From the NCBI RefSeq assembly GCF_937976265.1, contig NZ_CALJRX010000114.1:1-7181 (forward strand): a DNA stretch of 7,181 bases, given 5' to 3'. Positions 1 to 6,362 of this stretch are shown one piece after another (position 1 is the stretch's first letter; the number at the start of each line of letters is the position of its first letter). This stretch comes from an uncultured Haemophilus sp. (lineage in GTDB: Bacteria; Pseudomonadota; Gammaproteobacteria; Enterobacterales; Pasteurellaceae). Below the pieces are notes generated by a model. The model had not been told where the DNA came from, searched no databases, and saw only the letters and a list, made by a program, of their open reading frames with translations. Both the position numbers and the translations under genes were made by a program.

Positions 1-236
1 AAACAGGCTATAAGGACGTTCTTGTATCAAATGAGATTGCAGGGGGAGCTCTTCCTCCTCATCTACATTTCGATGATGTTTCTTTATCTGCTAAAATTCA
101 AGGCAATCAATTTAGTGGAACAAATAACCAAGGTGTTCAGGTTGAAGGTGGCTTCTATGGAAAAGATGCAGATGAAGTAGCCGGAACTTATCAAGGAAAT
201 GATAAATTTGGTGTTTTTGGTGCTAGAAAAAATTAG
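1..236 (+). CDS. Slam-dependent surface (lipo)protein with TbpB-type C-terminal barrel, 3' end only
   Basis: This is the C-terminal 77 residues of a protein whose 5' end lies left of the window; the frame starts at nt 3 and ends at a TAG at 234-236. It is read as the last strands of a small TbpB-like beta-barrel. The segment contains VEGGFYGKDADEVAGTY at residues 47-63 and then ends in FGVFGARKN. The pattern GGFYG...A.E..G.......FGA+ is the usual ending of transferrin-binding protein B lobes and of related Slam-exported lipoproteins and haemophores (family knowledge). A complete Slam gene follows 63 nt downstream, the usual pairing of cargo and exporter. The protein would act on the cell surface or be released, probably binding a host iron or haem carrier, but the ligand-binding part is missing so the ligand cannot be named. 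It is not possible to say whether the N-terminus has a lipobox (lipoprotein) or a plain signal peptide (haemophilin-like). Confidence 0.8.
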   Translation, partial: TGYKDVLVSNEIAGGALPPHLHFDDVSLSAKIQGNQFSGTNNQGVQVEGGFYGKDADEVAGTYQGNDKFGVFGARKN

Positions 237-254
237 AAAATTTTTGTAAATTTT

Positions 255-284
255 AAAGCAAGCCTTTGGCTTGCTTTATTTTTC
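255..284 (+). terminator. Intrinsic terminator or attenuator between cargo gene and Slam gene
   Basis: AAAGCAAGCC at 255-264 pairs perfectly with GGCTTGCTTT at 268-277 around a TTT loop, giving a 10-bp stem followed by a T-rich run (TATTTTTC, 277-284). This has the form of a Rho-independent terminator. It lies 18 nt after the stop of the surface-protein gene. Only 15 nt separate it from the Slam start codon, too little for an independent promoter with a leader. Slam is therefore probably transcribed by partial read-through, which would make the exporter less abundant than its cargo. The read-through is inference; the hairpin is directly visible. Confidence 0.85.
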
Positions 285-299
285 TTTATAGGAATAAAA

Positions 300-1748
300 A
301 TGACTTCACAATCTAAACTTGTTTTATTTTTAAGCTCCTCATTGTTGCTGAGTCCATTCTCTTCTGCTGCCGAGAAGTCTCCTCAACCTCGGGATGAACG
401 GTTTGATGATCAGCTTGAGCTTGCAAAACCAGATCTATCCACTCAAAAACCACAAATTTCAGAAAAACGTAACGATAAACATACACTTTCTATGACGAAA
501 GAAGAATTGGCAAAACATCCTGATTTGATTGTACGCGGATTGATTCCTGCAGTGTTGCAAAATAACGGTGAAGCCGTTCAACTATTATTGCCGTTGTATC
601 AAAATTTGCCTAAACAAGATCCATTTTTACTTGAGTGGGCAAAGTCGATTAATGCTCGCGAAGAGGGGCGTTTTTCGGAGGCGGTAACTCGTTATCGTAC
701 GCTATTTTCTCAAGATTCGACCATCCTGCCGTTACGTTATCAGTTAGCACAAGCACTCTTTTTAAATAATGATAATGAGGCGGCCAAAGATCAATTCCAA
801 AAACTGAGAGCTGAACAAGTTTCACCCGAGTCTATCGTCATGATCGACCAATATCTTTCTGCACTTAATCGCAGAGATCAGTGGAAGTTTCAAGGTGGTC
901 TGAGTTTCTTAAACGAAAGTAATATTAACAATGCACCAAAACCTGGCACTCACATTGGAAATTGGAATGCCTGGGAGCGTGAAAGTGCAACAGGTTTTTC
1001 TTATTTTGCAGAAGCAGAGAAAAAATGGTCATTACCCCATAATTATTTCACTAAATTTTCCATCGAGGGAAGTGGGAAATATTACTGGGATAATAAAAAA
1101 TATAATGAATTTAATGGTAGAGTCGGTGCGGGATTAGGTTATCAAACAGCACGGTTTGAGATGTCATTGATGCCATTTACCGAAAGACGATGGTATGCAG
1201 GTGGCTCCTCGGGTAGCGAGTCAATGAAGCAGTATTCGAAAAATTCCGGTGCTCGTTTAGATTTAACCTATTGGCTGAATGAAAAGTGGCAAATTTCAAC
1301 CGCACTTGAATATGGTGAACAGCGTTATAACACTCGTAAACATTTGAATGGCAATAACTATCTTTGGTCGAATACGTTATCTTATTTTCCTAAGAGTGGT
1401 CAATTTTGGTTTGTAGGCGCTGATTATAATCGTGAAAATTCACGAGATAAAGACAATGCTTATCAACGTAAAAACCTCCGTTTAGGTTGGGGGCAAGAGT
1501 GGGGGTGGGGTATTTCAACCCGAATTTCCCTTGCCTATGCACGTAGAACTTATAAAGGTGCTGATTTATTTAATATTCGTCAAAAAAATAATGAATACCA
1601 ATCGGCTGTAACATTATGGCATCGAGATCTTTACTTCTGGGGCATCACGCCTAAAATTACGTGGTCTTATCAACGAGTTTCAAGTAATCACCCATTTTAT
1701 AGCTACGACAAAAATCGTATTTTTCTTGAAATGGGTAAAACATTCTAG
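300..1748 (+). CDS. Slam family surface lipoprotein assembly modifier (outer membrane)
   Basis: The 482-residue product has the length and layout of Slam proteins, which move surface lipoproteins and haemophores across the outer membrane. Residues 1-23 look like a Sec signal peptide (one Lys, a hydrophobic run, cleavage near SSA-AEK). Residues about 60-190 are helical with TPR-like repeats (EEGRFSEAVTRYR near 121-133, a further repeat at about 145-170) and should lie in the periplasm. The motif RRDQWKFQGGLSFLNESNIN at 191-210 opens the C-terminal barrel, rich in alternating aromatic strands. The chain ends NRIFLEMGKTF with the terminal Phe typical of Bam-inserted outer-membrane proteins. The start at 300 is supported by AGGA at 290-293. 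The adjacent upstream surface-protein gene is the likely cargo, and yhdT begins 12 nt after the stop. A perfect uptake signal lies inside the barrel region. Which Slam subtype this is, and its exact substrate, cannot be told from this sequence. Confidence 0.93.
   Translation: MTSQSKLVLFLSSSLLLSPFSSAAEKSPQPRDERFDDQLELAKPDLSTQKPQISEKRNDKHTLSMTKEELAKHPDLIVRGLIPAVLQNNGEAVQLLLPLYQNLPKQDPFLLEWAKSINAREEGRFSEAVTRYRTLFSQDSTILPLRYQLAQALFLNNDNEAAKDQFQKLRAEQVSPESIVMIDQYLSALNRRDQWKFQGGLSFLNESNINNAPKPGTHIGNWNAWERESATGFSYFAEAEKKWSLPHNYFTKFSIEGSGKYYWDNKKYNEFNGRVGAGLGYQTARFEMSLMPFTERRWYAGGSSGSESMKQYSKNSGARLDLTYWLNEKWQISTALEYGEQRYNTRKHLNGNNYLWSNTLSYFPKSGQFWFVGADYNRENSRDKDNAYQRKNLRLGWGQEWGWGISTRISLAYARRTYKGADLFNIRQKNNEYQSAVTLWHRDLYFWGITPKITWSYQRVSSNHPFYSYDKNRIFLEMGKTF
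1299..1307 (-). repeat. DNA uptake signal sequence core (Hin type)
   Basis: A perfect ACCGCACTT, the complement of the AAGTGCGGT core, lies in the Slam barrel coding region, where it is read in frame as Thr-Ala-Leu. Its presence in this accessory gene suggests the gene has circulated within, or long resided in, uptake-signal-bearing Pasteurellaceae. Confidence 0.9.
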
Positions 1749-1760
1749 CGGGAGTTCATA

Positions 1761-2015
1761 ATGGATTTATCACAGCGGTATAAACAAGCAGCCAAGGAGG
1801 CGCGCTGGGTATTAGGGTTAACCATTCTTTATGTAATTGGATGGTGTGTTTGTGCTTATTTACCCAAAGACTCGCCTGGACCGATAGGTTTTCCGTTGTG
1901 GTTTGAATTATCCTGTATTTATTTACCTATTTTGTTTGTCGTCATTGGGTATTGGATTGTCAAAATTGTCTTTTTAGATATCCCGCTAGATGTTGAGTCA
2001 AAGGAGAATAAATAA
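1761..2015 (+). CDS. yhdT: YhdT family small inner-membrane protein
   Basis: This 84-residue protein matches the YhdT (DUF997) family in length and sequence. It has an N-terminal KEARWVLGLT segment leading into a first membrane helix (about 16-34), a loop with PGPIGFPLWFE (about 39-49), a second helix (about 49-71) and an acidic tail after DIPL. YhdT is conserved directly upstream of panF in enterobacteria and Pasteurellaceae. Its biochemical role is unknown, though an accessory role for PanF is often suspected from this linkage (inference). GGAG at 1751-1754 precedes the ATG. The stop codon overlaps the panF ATG by one base (TAATG), indicating one transcript and probably translational coupling. 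Unusually, the gene starts 12 nt after the Slam stop, so no separate promoter fits between them. Confidence 0.95.
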   Translation: MDLSQRYKQAAKEARWVLGLTILYVIGWCVCAYLPKDSPGPIGFPLWFELSCIYLPILFVVIGYWIVKIVFLDIPLDVESKENK

Positions 2016-3460
2016 TGAATTTAGGTATTATTCTCCCATTAGCTATCTATTTAGTCTTTATATTTGGTGCGGCATTATTTGCATATGTAAAACGCAGTAA
2101 AGGTGATTTCCTTACGGAATATTATGTGGGAAATCGCTCCATGACCGGCTTTGTCCTTGCGATGACCACCGCTTCTACTTATGCCAGTGCTAGTTCTTTT
2201 GTTGGTGGACCAGGGGCAGCTTATAAATATGGGCTAGGTTGGGTATTACTCGCCATGATCCAAGTGCCGGCTGTGTGGTTAGCCTTAGGTGCATTGGGCA
2301 AAAAGTTTGCATTACTTTCTCGCGAGACCAATGCGCTTACTATCAATGATTTATTTCTCTATCGTTATAAAAATAAATATCTCGTTTGGATTTCCAGTCT
2401 AGCATTGTTGCTTGCCTTCTTTGCTGCTATGGTTGTGCAATTTATTGGTGGGGCGAGATTACTCGAAACGACGATAGGGATTCCTTATACTCACGCCTTG
2501 CTTATTTTTGCTTTAACGGTTGGCATTTATACGTTTATTGGTGGTTTCCGAGCCGTCGTATTAACCGATACGATTCAAGGTACGGTCATGATTTTGGGTA
2601 CAATCGTGCTATTAGTGGGCGTTATTTACCATCTCGGTGGGGTAGAAAGTGCGGTCAATAAATTAACTGAAATTGATCCGAGTTTAGTGAGTCCTTATGG
2701 CCCGAATGAGATGCTTGATTTTCAATTTATGGCATCATTTTGGATCCTAGTCTGTTTCGGTGTGGTTGGTTTACCGCATACAGCCGTGCGTTGCATGGCT
2801 TTCAAAGATAGTAAAGCCTTACATCGAGGCATGCTCATTGGTACGATTGTCCTTTCAGTCATTATGTTTGGCATGCATTTGGCGGGTGCTTTAGGACGTG
2901 CCGTTGTGCCAGATTTAACGGTGTCAGATAAAGTCATTCCAACCTTAATGTTGGAAGTGCTTCCTCCTATTGTTGCAGGGATTTTCTTAGCCGCACCGAT
3001 GTCAGCGATTATGTCCACAGTCGATGCGCAACTTATTCAATCCTCTTCAATTTTTGTGAAAGACTTATATCTTGCGAGCAAACCAGAAGCAGCGAAGAAT
3101 GAAAAACGAATTAGCCGTATTTCATCACTCATCACACTTGTTTTATCGGCGTTGTTAATTCTCGCAGCACTTAATCCACCTGATATGATTATTTGGTTGA
3201 ATCTATTTGCTTTCGGGGGATTAGAAGCGGCATTCCTTTGGGTCATTGTATTAGGCATTTATTGGGATAAAGCAAATGCAGCAGGGGCAATAAGCTCGAT
3301 GGTGGTGGGATTAAGCAGTTATGTGCTGCTGACTCAATTTGGTATCAAACTATTTGGTTTTAATGCGATTGTGCCTGCACTTGTATTTGGTTTGATTGCG
3401 TTCATCTTAGGCAATCAATTCGGCGCCAAAAAAACAGTAAAAATGGACCGCACTTTATGA
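2015..3460 (+). CDS. panF: Sodium/pantothenate symporter
   Basis: The 481-residue protein belongs to the solute:sodium symporter family (SSS) and is almost the length of E. coli PanF. It has about 12-13 hydrophobic segments. Family motifs visible are YYVGNRSMTGFVLAMTTAST (36-55), the signature GGFRAVVLTDTIQG (176-189) and AAPMSAIMSTVDAQLIQSSS (326-345), the last including small and hydroxyl residues near the sodium site. It imports pantothenate, the precursor of coenzyme A, with sodium across the inner membrane. Haemophilus influenzae is known to need external pantothenate, so this gene may be important for growth. AAGGAG at 2001-2006 is a strong ribosome binding site 8 nt before the ATG, inside the yhdT 3' end. 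The stop overlaps the next gene's start (ATGA), so the two are likely translationally coupled. Confidence 0.97.
   Translation: MNLGIILPLAIYLVFIFGAALFAYVKRSKGDFLTEYYVGNRSMTGFVLAMTTASTYASASSFVGGPGAAYKYGLGWVLLAMIQVPAVWLALGALGKKFALLSRETNALTINDLFLYRYKNKYLVWISSLALLLAFFAAMVVQFIGGARLLETTIGIPYTHALLIFALTVGIYTFIGGFRAVVLTDTIQGTVMILGTIVLLVGVIYHLGGVESAVNKLTEIDPSLVSPYGPNEMLDFQFMASFWILVCFGVVGLPHTAVRCMAFKDSKALHRGMLIGTIVLSVIMFGMHLAGALGRAVVPDLTVSDKVIPTLMLEVLPPIVAGIFLAAPMSAIMSTVDAQLIQSSSIFVKDLYLASKPEAAKNEKRISRISSLITLVLSALLILAALNPPDMIIWLNLFAFGGLEAAFLWVIVLGIYWDKANAAGAISSMVVGLSSYVLLTQFGIKLFGFNAIVPALVFGLIAFILGNQFGAKKTVKMDRTL
2647..2655 (+). repeat. DNA uptake signal sequence core (Hin type)
   Basis: A perfect AAGTGCGGT within panF, preceded by GA and followed by the AT-rich CAATAAATTAA, which resembles the extended uptake signal (core plus AT-rich flank). 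Confidence 0.9.
3447..3455 (-). repeat. DNA uptake signal sequence core at the end of panF
   Basis: A perfect ACCGCACTT encodes the last residues of PanF (Asp-Arg-Thr-Leu, then stop) and ends one base before the ATGA overlap with the next gene. It occupies the place where a ribosome binding site for the permease would be expected. Confidence 0.9.
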
Positions 3461-4332
3461 TTTACCAGATCCTAGCATTGTTTATTTGGAGTAGTGCCTT
3501 TGTAGCCGCGAAATACACCTTTACAATGATGGATACCATTTTGATGATCCAAGCCCGTTTATTAATGGCGGCGATTATTGTGATGCCACTCTTTTTTCGT
3601 CGTTGGAAAGGTGTGTCAAAACCGATGCGAAAACAGCTTTGGTGGTTAGGTTTTTTTAATTATACCGCGACCTTTTTGCTGCAATTTATTGGCTTAAAAT
3701 ATACGAGCGCGGCGAGCGCAACGACCATGATTGGATTAGAGCCATTATGTGTGATTTTTATTGGGCATTTTTTCTTTCAAGATCGTGCGAAATGGTATCA
3801 TTGGTTATGTGGGGCTTTTGCCTTTTTAGGCGTGGGCATTTTAATTCTAGGTGGGCAGGGCAATGAAGGCTCAAGTGAAATTAGCTTATTGGGCTGTTCA
3901 TTAGTCGTTGCTGCAAGTATTGTGTTTGCTTGTTGCTTACGTTGGACACAAAAAGTGGTGGCAACGATTTCAGCACAAGCCTATACATCAATTTCGATTG
4001 TGTTAGCAACCATCACCATGCTGCCATTTACTTTATTGATGACTGAAAACTGGGATATCCACTTTAACTGGCTTGGTTTCTTCGGTTTGATTTATCTCGG
4101 TGTAGCATGCAGTTGGTTTGCCTTTTGGTTATGGAATAAAGGCTTAAATTCGGTGGATGCAAAAATCTCGGGAATTTTGACCGCACTTGAGCCGATTTTT
4201 GGTGTCTTTTTGGCAGTATTATTACTCAACGAAGAGGTTTCACTTGTTTCAGCGCTTGGGATTATCATTATTGTGGTTTCAGCCCTAGGCGTAAGTTTAT
4301 TACCGAAATGGTTACATAAAGAAATTAATTAA
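3457..4332 (+). CDS. EamA/DMT superfamily permease of unknown substrate
   Basis: This 291-residue protein has the two-fold EamA layout of drug/metabolite transporters with ten predicted membrane helices. Repeat one is about residues 1-132 and ends in the motif LEPLCVIFIGHFFFQDR (94-110). Repeat two is about 143-285 and carries the matching LEPIFGVFLAVLLLNEEVS (244-262). Family members export amino acids, nucleosides, cofactors or toxic metabolites; the substrate here is unknown. The ATG overlaps the panF stop by four bases, and the preceding DNA (CCGCACTTT) has no convincing Shine-Dalgarno sequence, so translation probably depends on terminating PanF ribosomes. In E. coli prmA follows panF directly, so this gene is an addition to that order. 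Its position suggests a link to pantothenate/CoA or vitamin transport, but that is only inference. Confidence 0.93.
   Translation: MIYQILALFIWSSAFVAAKYTFTMMDTILMIQARLLMAAIIVMPLFFRRWKGVSKPMRKQLWWLGFFNYTATFLLQFIGLKYTSAASATTMIGLEPLCVIFIGHFFFQDRAKWYHWLCGAFAFLGVGILILGGQGNEGSSEISLLGCSLVVAASIVFACCLRWTQKVVATISAQAYTSISIVLATITMLPFTLLMTENWDIHFNWLGFFGLIYLGVACSWFAFWLWNKGLNSVDAKISGILTALEPIFGVFLAVLLLNEEVSLVSALGIIIIVVSALGVSLLPKWLHKEIN
4180..4188 (-). repeat. DNA uptake signal sequence core (Hin type)
   Basis: A perfect ACCGCACTT in the second EamA repeat, read in frame as Thr-Ala-Leu just before the conserved Glu-Pro pair at residues 245-246. Confidence 0.9.
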
Positions 4333-4344
4333 AAGGAAAAGAAG

Positions 4345-5232
4345 ATGGCGTGGATTCAAATTCGCTTAAATAGTACAAATGAAAAAGCCGAGAAAATTAG
4401 CGACTTTTTAGAAGAAATTGGCTCAGTTTCGGTCACTTTTATGGATAGCCAAGATACGCCGATTTTTGAACCCCTTCCGGGCGAAACGCGTTTGTGGGGA
4501 AACACCGATGTGATTGCATTGTTTGATGCAGAAACCGATATGAATGAAATAGTGAGCCTGCTTAAACAAGCCCATCATTTAGATGAAAATACCGCTTACA
4601 AAATCGAGCAAATCGAGGATAAAGACTGGGAACGTGAATGGATGGATAACTTCCACCCAATGCAATTTGGTCAACGTTTATGGATTTGCCCAAGCTGGCG
4701 CGAAGTGCCGGATAAAAATGCGGTGAATGTGATGCTTGATCCTGGTTTAGCTTTCGGGACAGGTACCCACCCTACAACCGCACTTTGTTTAGAGTGGTTA
4801 GATGGTTTGGATTTAACAGGCAAAACTGTCATCGATTTTGGCTGTGGCTCAGGAATTCTTGCCATAGCAGCCCTTAAGTTAGGTGCAAAAAATGCGATCG
4901 GTATTGATATCGATCCACAAGCAATTCTCGCCAGTCGAAATAATGCGGAACAGAATGGGGTGGCAGATCGTCTTCAGCTTTTCTTATCCGATGATAAACC
5001 TGCAGATTTAAAAGCTGATGTCGTTGTGGCGAATATTCTTGCGGGTCCATTAAAAGAACTTTACCCAATTATCTCCCAATTAGTGAAAAAGGGCGGGGAT
5101 TTAGGATTATCGGGCATTTTAGAAACCCAAGCACAATCGGTATGCGATGCTTATGCGCAATCCTTTGATTTAGATCCTGTGGCGGTGAAAGAGGAATGGT
5201 GCCGTATTACAGGTAAATTAAAATCGGCTTAA
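4345..5232 (+). CDS. prmA: Ribosomal protein L11 methyltransferase
   Basis: The 295-residue product is full length for PrmA (E. coli 293). It is a cytosolic S-adenosylmethionine-dependent enzyme that trimethylates the N-terminal amine and lysine side chains of ribosomal protein L11. Residues 1-55 or so form the substrate-recognition domain (MAWIQIRLNS start), followed by a linker and the Rossmann-type methyltransferase domain. Visible motifs are LDPGLAFGTGTHPTT (131-145), the SAM-binding VIDFGCGSG (162-170), the acidic GIDIDP (186-191), and NILAGPL (230-236), the conserved motif near the target amine. AAGGA at 4333-4337 sits 7 nt before the ATG, and the gap to the upstream permease is 12 nt, so it is the last gene of the yhdT-panF transcript. 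No GC-rich terminator is visible after it; the next 149 nt contain the dusB-fis promoter. Confidence 0.98.
   Translation: MAWIQIRLNSTNEKAEKISDFLEEIGSVSVTFMDSQDTPIFEPLPGETRLWGNTDVIALFDAETDMNEIVSLLKQAHHLDENTAYKIEQIEDKDWEREWMDNFHPMQFGQRLWICPSWREVPDKNAVNVMLDPGLAFGTGTHPTTALCLEWLDGLDLTGKTVIDFGCGSGILAIAALKLGAKNAIGIDIDPQAILASRNNAEQNGVADRLQLFLSDDKPADLKADVVVANILAGPLKELYPIISQLVKKGGDLGLSGILETQAQSVCDAYAQSFDLDPVAVKEEWCRITGKLKSA
4777..4785 (-). repeat. DNA uptake signal sequence core (Hin type)
   Basis: A perfect ACCGCACTT within prmA, coding Thr-Ala-Leu immediately after the conserved THPT of the LDPGLAFGTGTHPTT motif. Conserved protein sequence and uptake signal coexist here. Confidence 0.9.
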
Positions 5233-5255
5233 TTTCTTTTTGTCAATTAAAAAAA

Positions 5256-5270
5256 GTGCATTTTTTGAAC
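5256..5270. promoter_or_regulatory. Candidate Fis binding site (autoregulation)
   Basis: The 15-mer GTGCATTTTTTGAAC is an exact match to the Fis core pattern GNNNAWWWWWTNNNC. It ends 10 nt upstream of the proposed -35 element. A second near-match at 5267-5281 (last base T instead of C) shares its G and touches the -35. Fis represses its own operon in E. coli from sites around the promoter, so the position is sensible. The motif is degenerate and the region AT-rich, so a chance match is possible. Confidence 0.5.
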
Positions 5271-5280
5271 AAATTTTCCT

Positions 5281-5317
5281 TTGCAAAAAAAAAGAAAAAT
5301 GCGTAATATAGCACCCC
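5281..5317 (+). promoter_or_regulatory. Sigma70-type promoter of the dusB-fis operon
   Basis: TTGCAA (5281-5286) and TAATAT (5304-5309) are separated by exactly 17 nt, close to the sigma70 consensus. The stretch after the -10 is AGCACCCC (5310-5317), a GC-rich discriminator, and the start would fall on a C near 5316. The E. coli fis promoter also has a GC-rich discriminator and initiates with CTP, features tied to stringent and growth-phase control. The spacer holds most of a run of nine A (5285-5293) and then a run of five (5295-5299). The leader to the dusB ATG is about 65 nt and has no strong hairpin that I can see. Confidence 0.72.
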
Positions 5318-5381
5318 TTGTCGGTGACTGCTGTTGTCTGACTTGCTAGAGATTAGGACTTGTAATTGGGGATAACATAAA

Positions 5382-6362
5382 ATGCGAATTGGTTCTTATG
5401 AATTAAAAAATCGTATTTTATTGGCGCCCATGGCAGGTATTACGGATCAACCTTTTCGACGTTTATGTGCCCATTACGGCGCGGGATTAACGTTTTCAGA
5501 GATGATGTCCACTAATCCACAAGTTTGGCATACAGAGAAATCGAAACTTCGTTTAGCACATAGTGAAGAGCTAGGATTAAATGCGGTGCAAATCGCAGGT
5601 TCTGATCCTTTAGAAATGGCCCAAGCTGCAGCAATTAATGTAGCCTATGGTGCTGAAATTATCGACATCAATATGGGCTGTCCCGCAAAGAAAGTAAATC
5701 GAAAGTTGGCGGGCTCTGCACTGCTTCAATTTCCCGATTTAGTGGAGAAAATTTTAAAAGAAGTCGTGAATGCCGTTGATGTGCCTGTGACGTTAAAAAT
5801 TCGCACTGGTTGGGATAAAGCAAATCGAAACTGTGTGCAAATCGGCAAAATTGCAGAACAATCTGGTATTCAGGCTTTAACCATTCACGGGCGGACGAAA
5901 GAATGCTTATTTGAAGGTGAAGCGGAATACGATAATATTCGAGCAGTGAAACAATCAATTTCAATTCCAGTCATTGCGAATGGTGATATTGATTCTGACT
6001 TGAAAGCAAAAAAGGTACTTGAGTACACAGGTGCCGATGCAATAATGATCGGTCGTGCCGCACTAGGCAATCCATGGCTTTTTCAAGCCGTTGAGGCTTT
6101 AGTGGAACATGATACGATAATTCAAGCACCGAGTTTGCGTGAAAAGTGCGGTCATATTTTGCGTCATATTCAAGAACTTCATCAGTTCTATGGTGAGCAA
6201 AAAGGCTATCGAATAGCCCGCAAACATGTGGCTTGGTATTTACAGGGAATTCAACCCGATTCCGTTTTTAGACAGACTTTTAACGCAATTAATGAACCGA
6301 AAGAGCAGTTAATTGTGCTGGAAGATTTTTTAAATTCAATTTTGGATAAAGAAAAATGTTAG
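5382..6362 (+). CDS. dusB: tRNA-dihydrouridine synthase B
   Basis: The 326-residue product is a full-length DusB (E. coli 321), an FMN-dependent enzyme that reduces specific uridines in the tRNA D-loop using NADPH. An N-terminal TIM barrel shows LLAPMAGITDQPFRRL (13-28, FMN contacts), INMGCPAKKV with the catalytic Cys100 (96-105), LKIRTGW (138-144, Lys139), IHGR (168-171), IANGDI (198-203) and IGRAALGNPW (213-222, phosphate binding). A helical C-terminal domain for tRNA binding follows from about 240. The ATG at 5382 is preceded by GGGGA at 5368-5372, a moderate ribosome binding site. The gene leads the conserved dusB-fis operon, and its 3' end overlaps fis by 7 nt. Confidence 0.98.
   Translation: MRIGSYELKNRILLAPMAGITDQPFRRLCAHYGAGLTFSEMMSTNPQVWHTEKSKLRLAHSEELGLNAVQIAGSDPLEMAQAAAINVAYGAEIIDINMGCPAKKVNRKLAGSALLQFPDLVEKILKEVVNAVDVPVTLKIRTGWDKANRNCVQIGKIAEQSGIQALTIHGRTKECLFEGEAEYDNIRAVKQSISIPVIANGDIDSDLKAKKVLEYTGADAIMIGRAALGNPWLFQAVEALVEHDTIIQAPSLREKCGHILRHIQELHQFYGEQKGYRIARKHVAWYLQGIQPDSVFRQTFNAINEPKEQLIVLEDFLNSILDKEKC
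6144..6152 (+). repeat. DNA uptake signal sequence core (Hin type)
   Basis: A perfect AAGTGCGGT in dusB followed by the AT-rich CATATTTTGCG. It encodes Lys-Cys-Gly in the C-terminal helical domain, a region less conserved than the barrel. Confidence 0.9.

Noticed and set aside
931..1137. A 68-codon frame inside the Slam gene on the same strand
   Set aside because: It is out of frame with a well-supported Slam barrel and has no ribosome binding site.
2386..2661. A 91-codon frame on the + strand inside panF
   Set aside because: It is a shifted-frame shadow of panF rich in Cys, Trp and Tyr, with no start signal and no recognisable domain.
2722..3258. Two antisense open frames (98 and 73 codons) opposite panF
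   Set aside because: They lie wholly within panF, whose family motifs are clear. They lack plausible start signals and their sequences resemble no family known to me.
5254..5262. Uptake-signal-like AAGTGCATT upstream of dusB
   Set aside because: It matches only seven of nine core bases. It may be a decayed copy, but the AT-rich context makes chance likely and the same bases fit the Fis motif.
5236..5266. AT-only hairpin (CTTTTT with AAAAAG, then T6) as a prmA terminator
   Set aside because: The stem is only six mostly A-T pairs with an 8 to 9-nt loop, too weak to call a terminator; read-through into dusB-fis cannot be excluded.
5340..5362. Direct repeat GACTTG at 5340 and 5357 in the dusB leader
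   Set aside because: Six bases is short for a region of this size; there is no symmetry or partner motif to suggest an operator.
5668..6070. Antisense open frames opposite dusB
   Set aside because: The dusB frame is intact with its catalytic motifs in place, and the antisense products show no domain.
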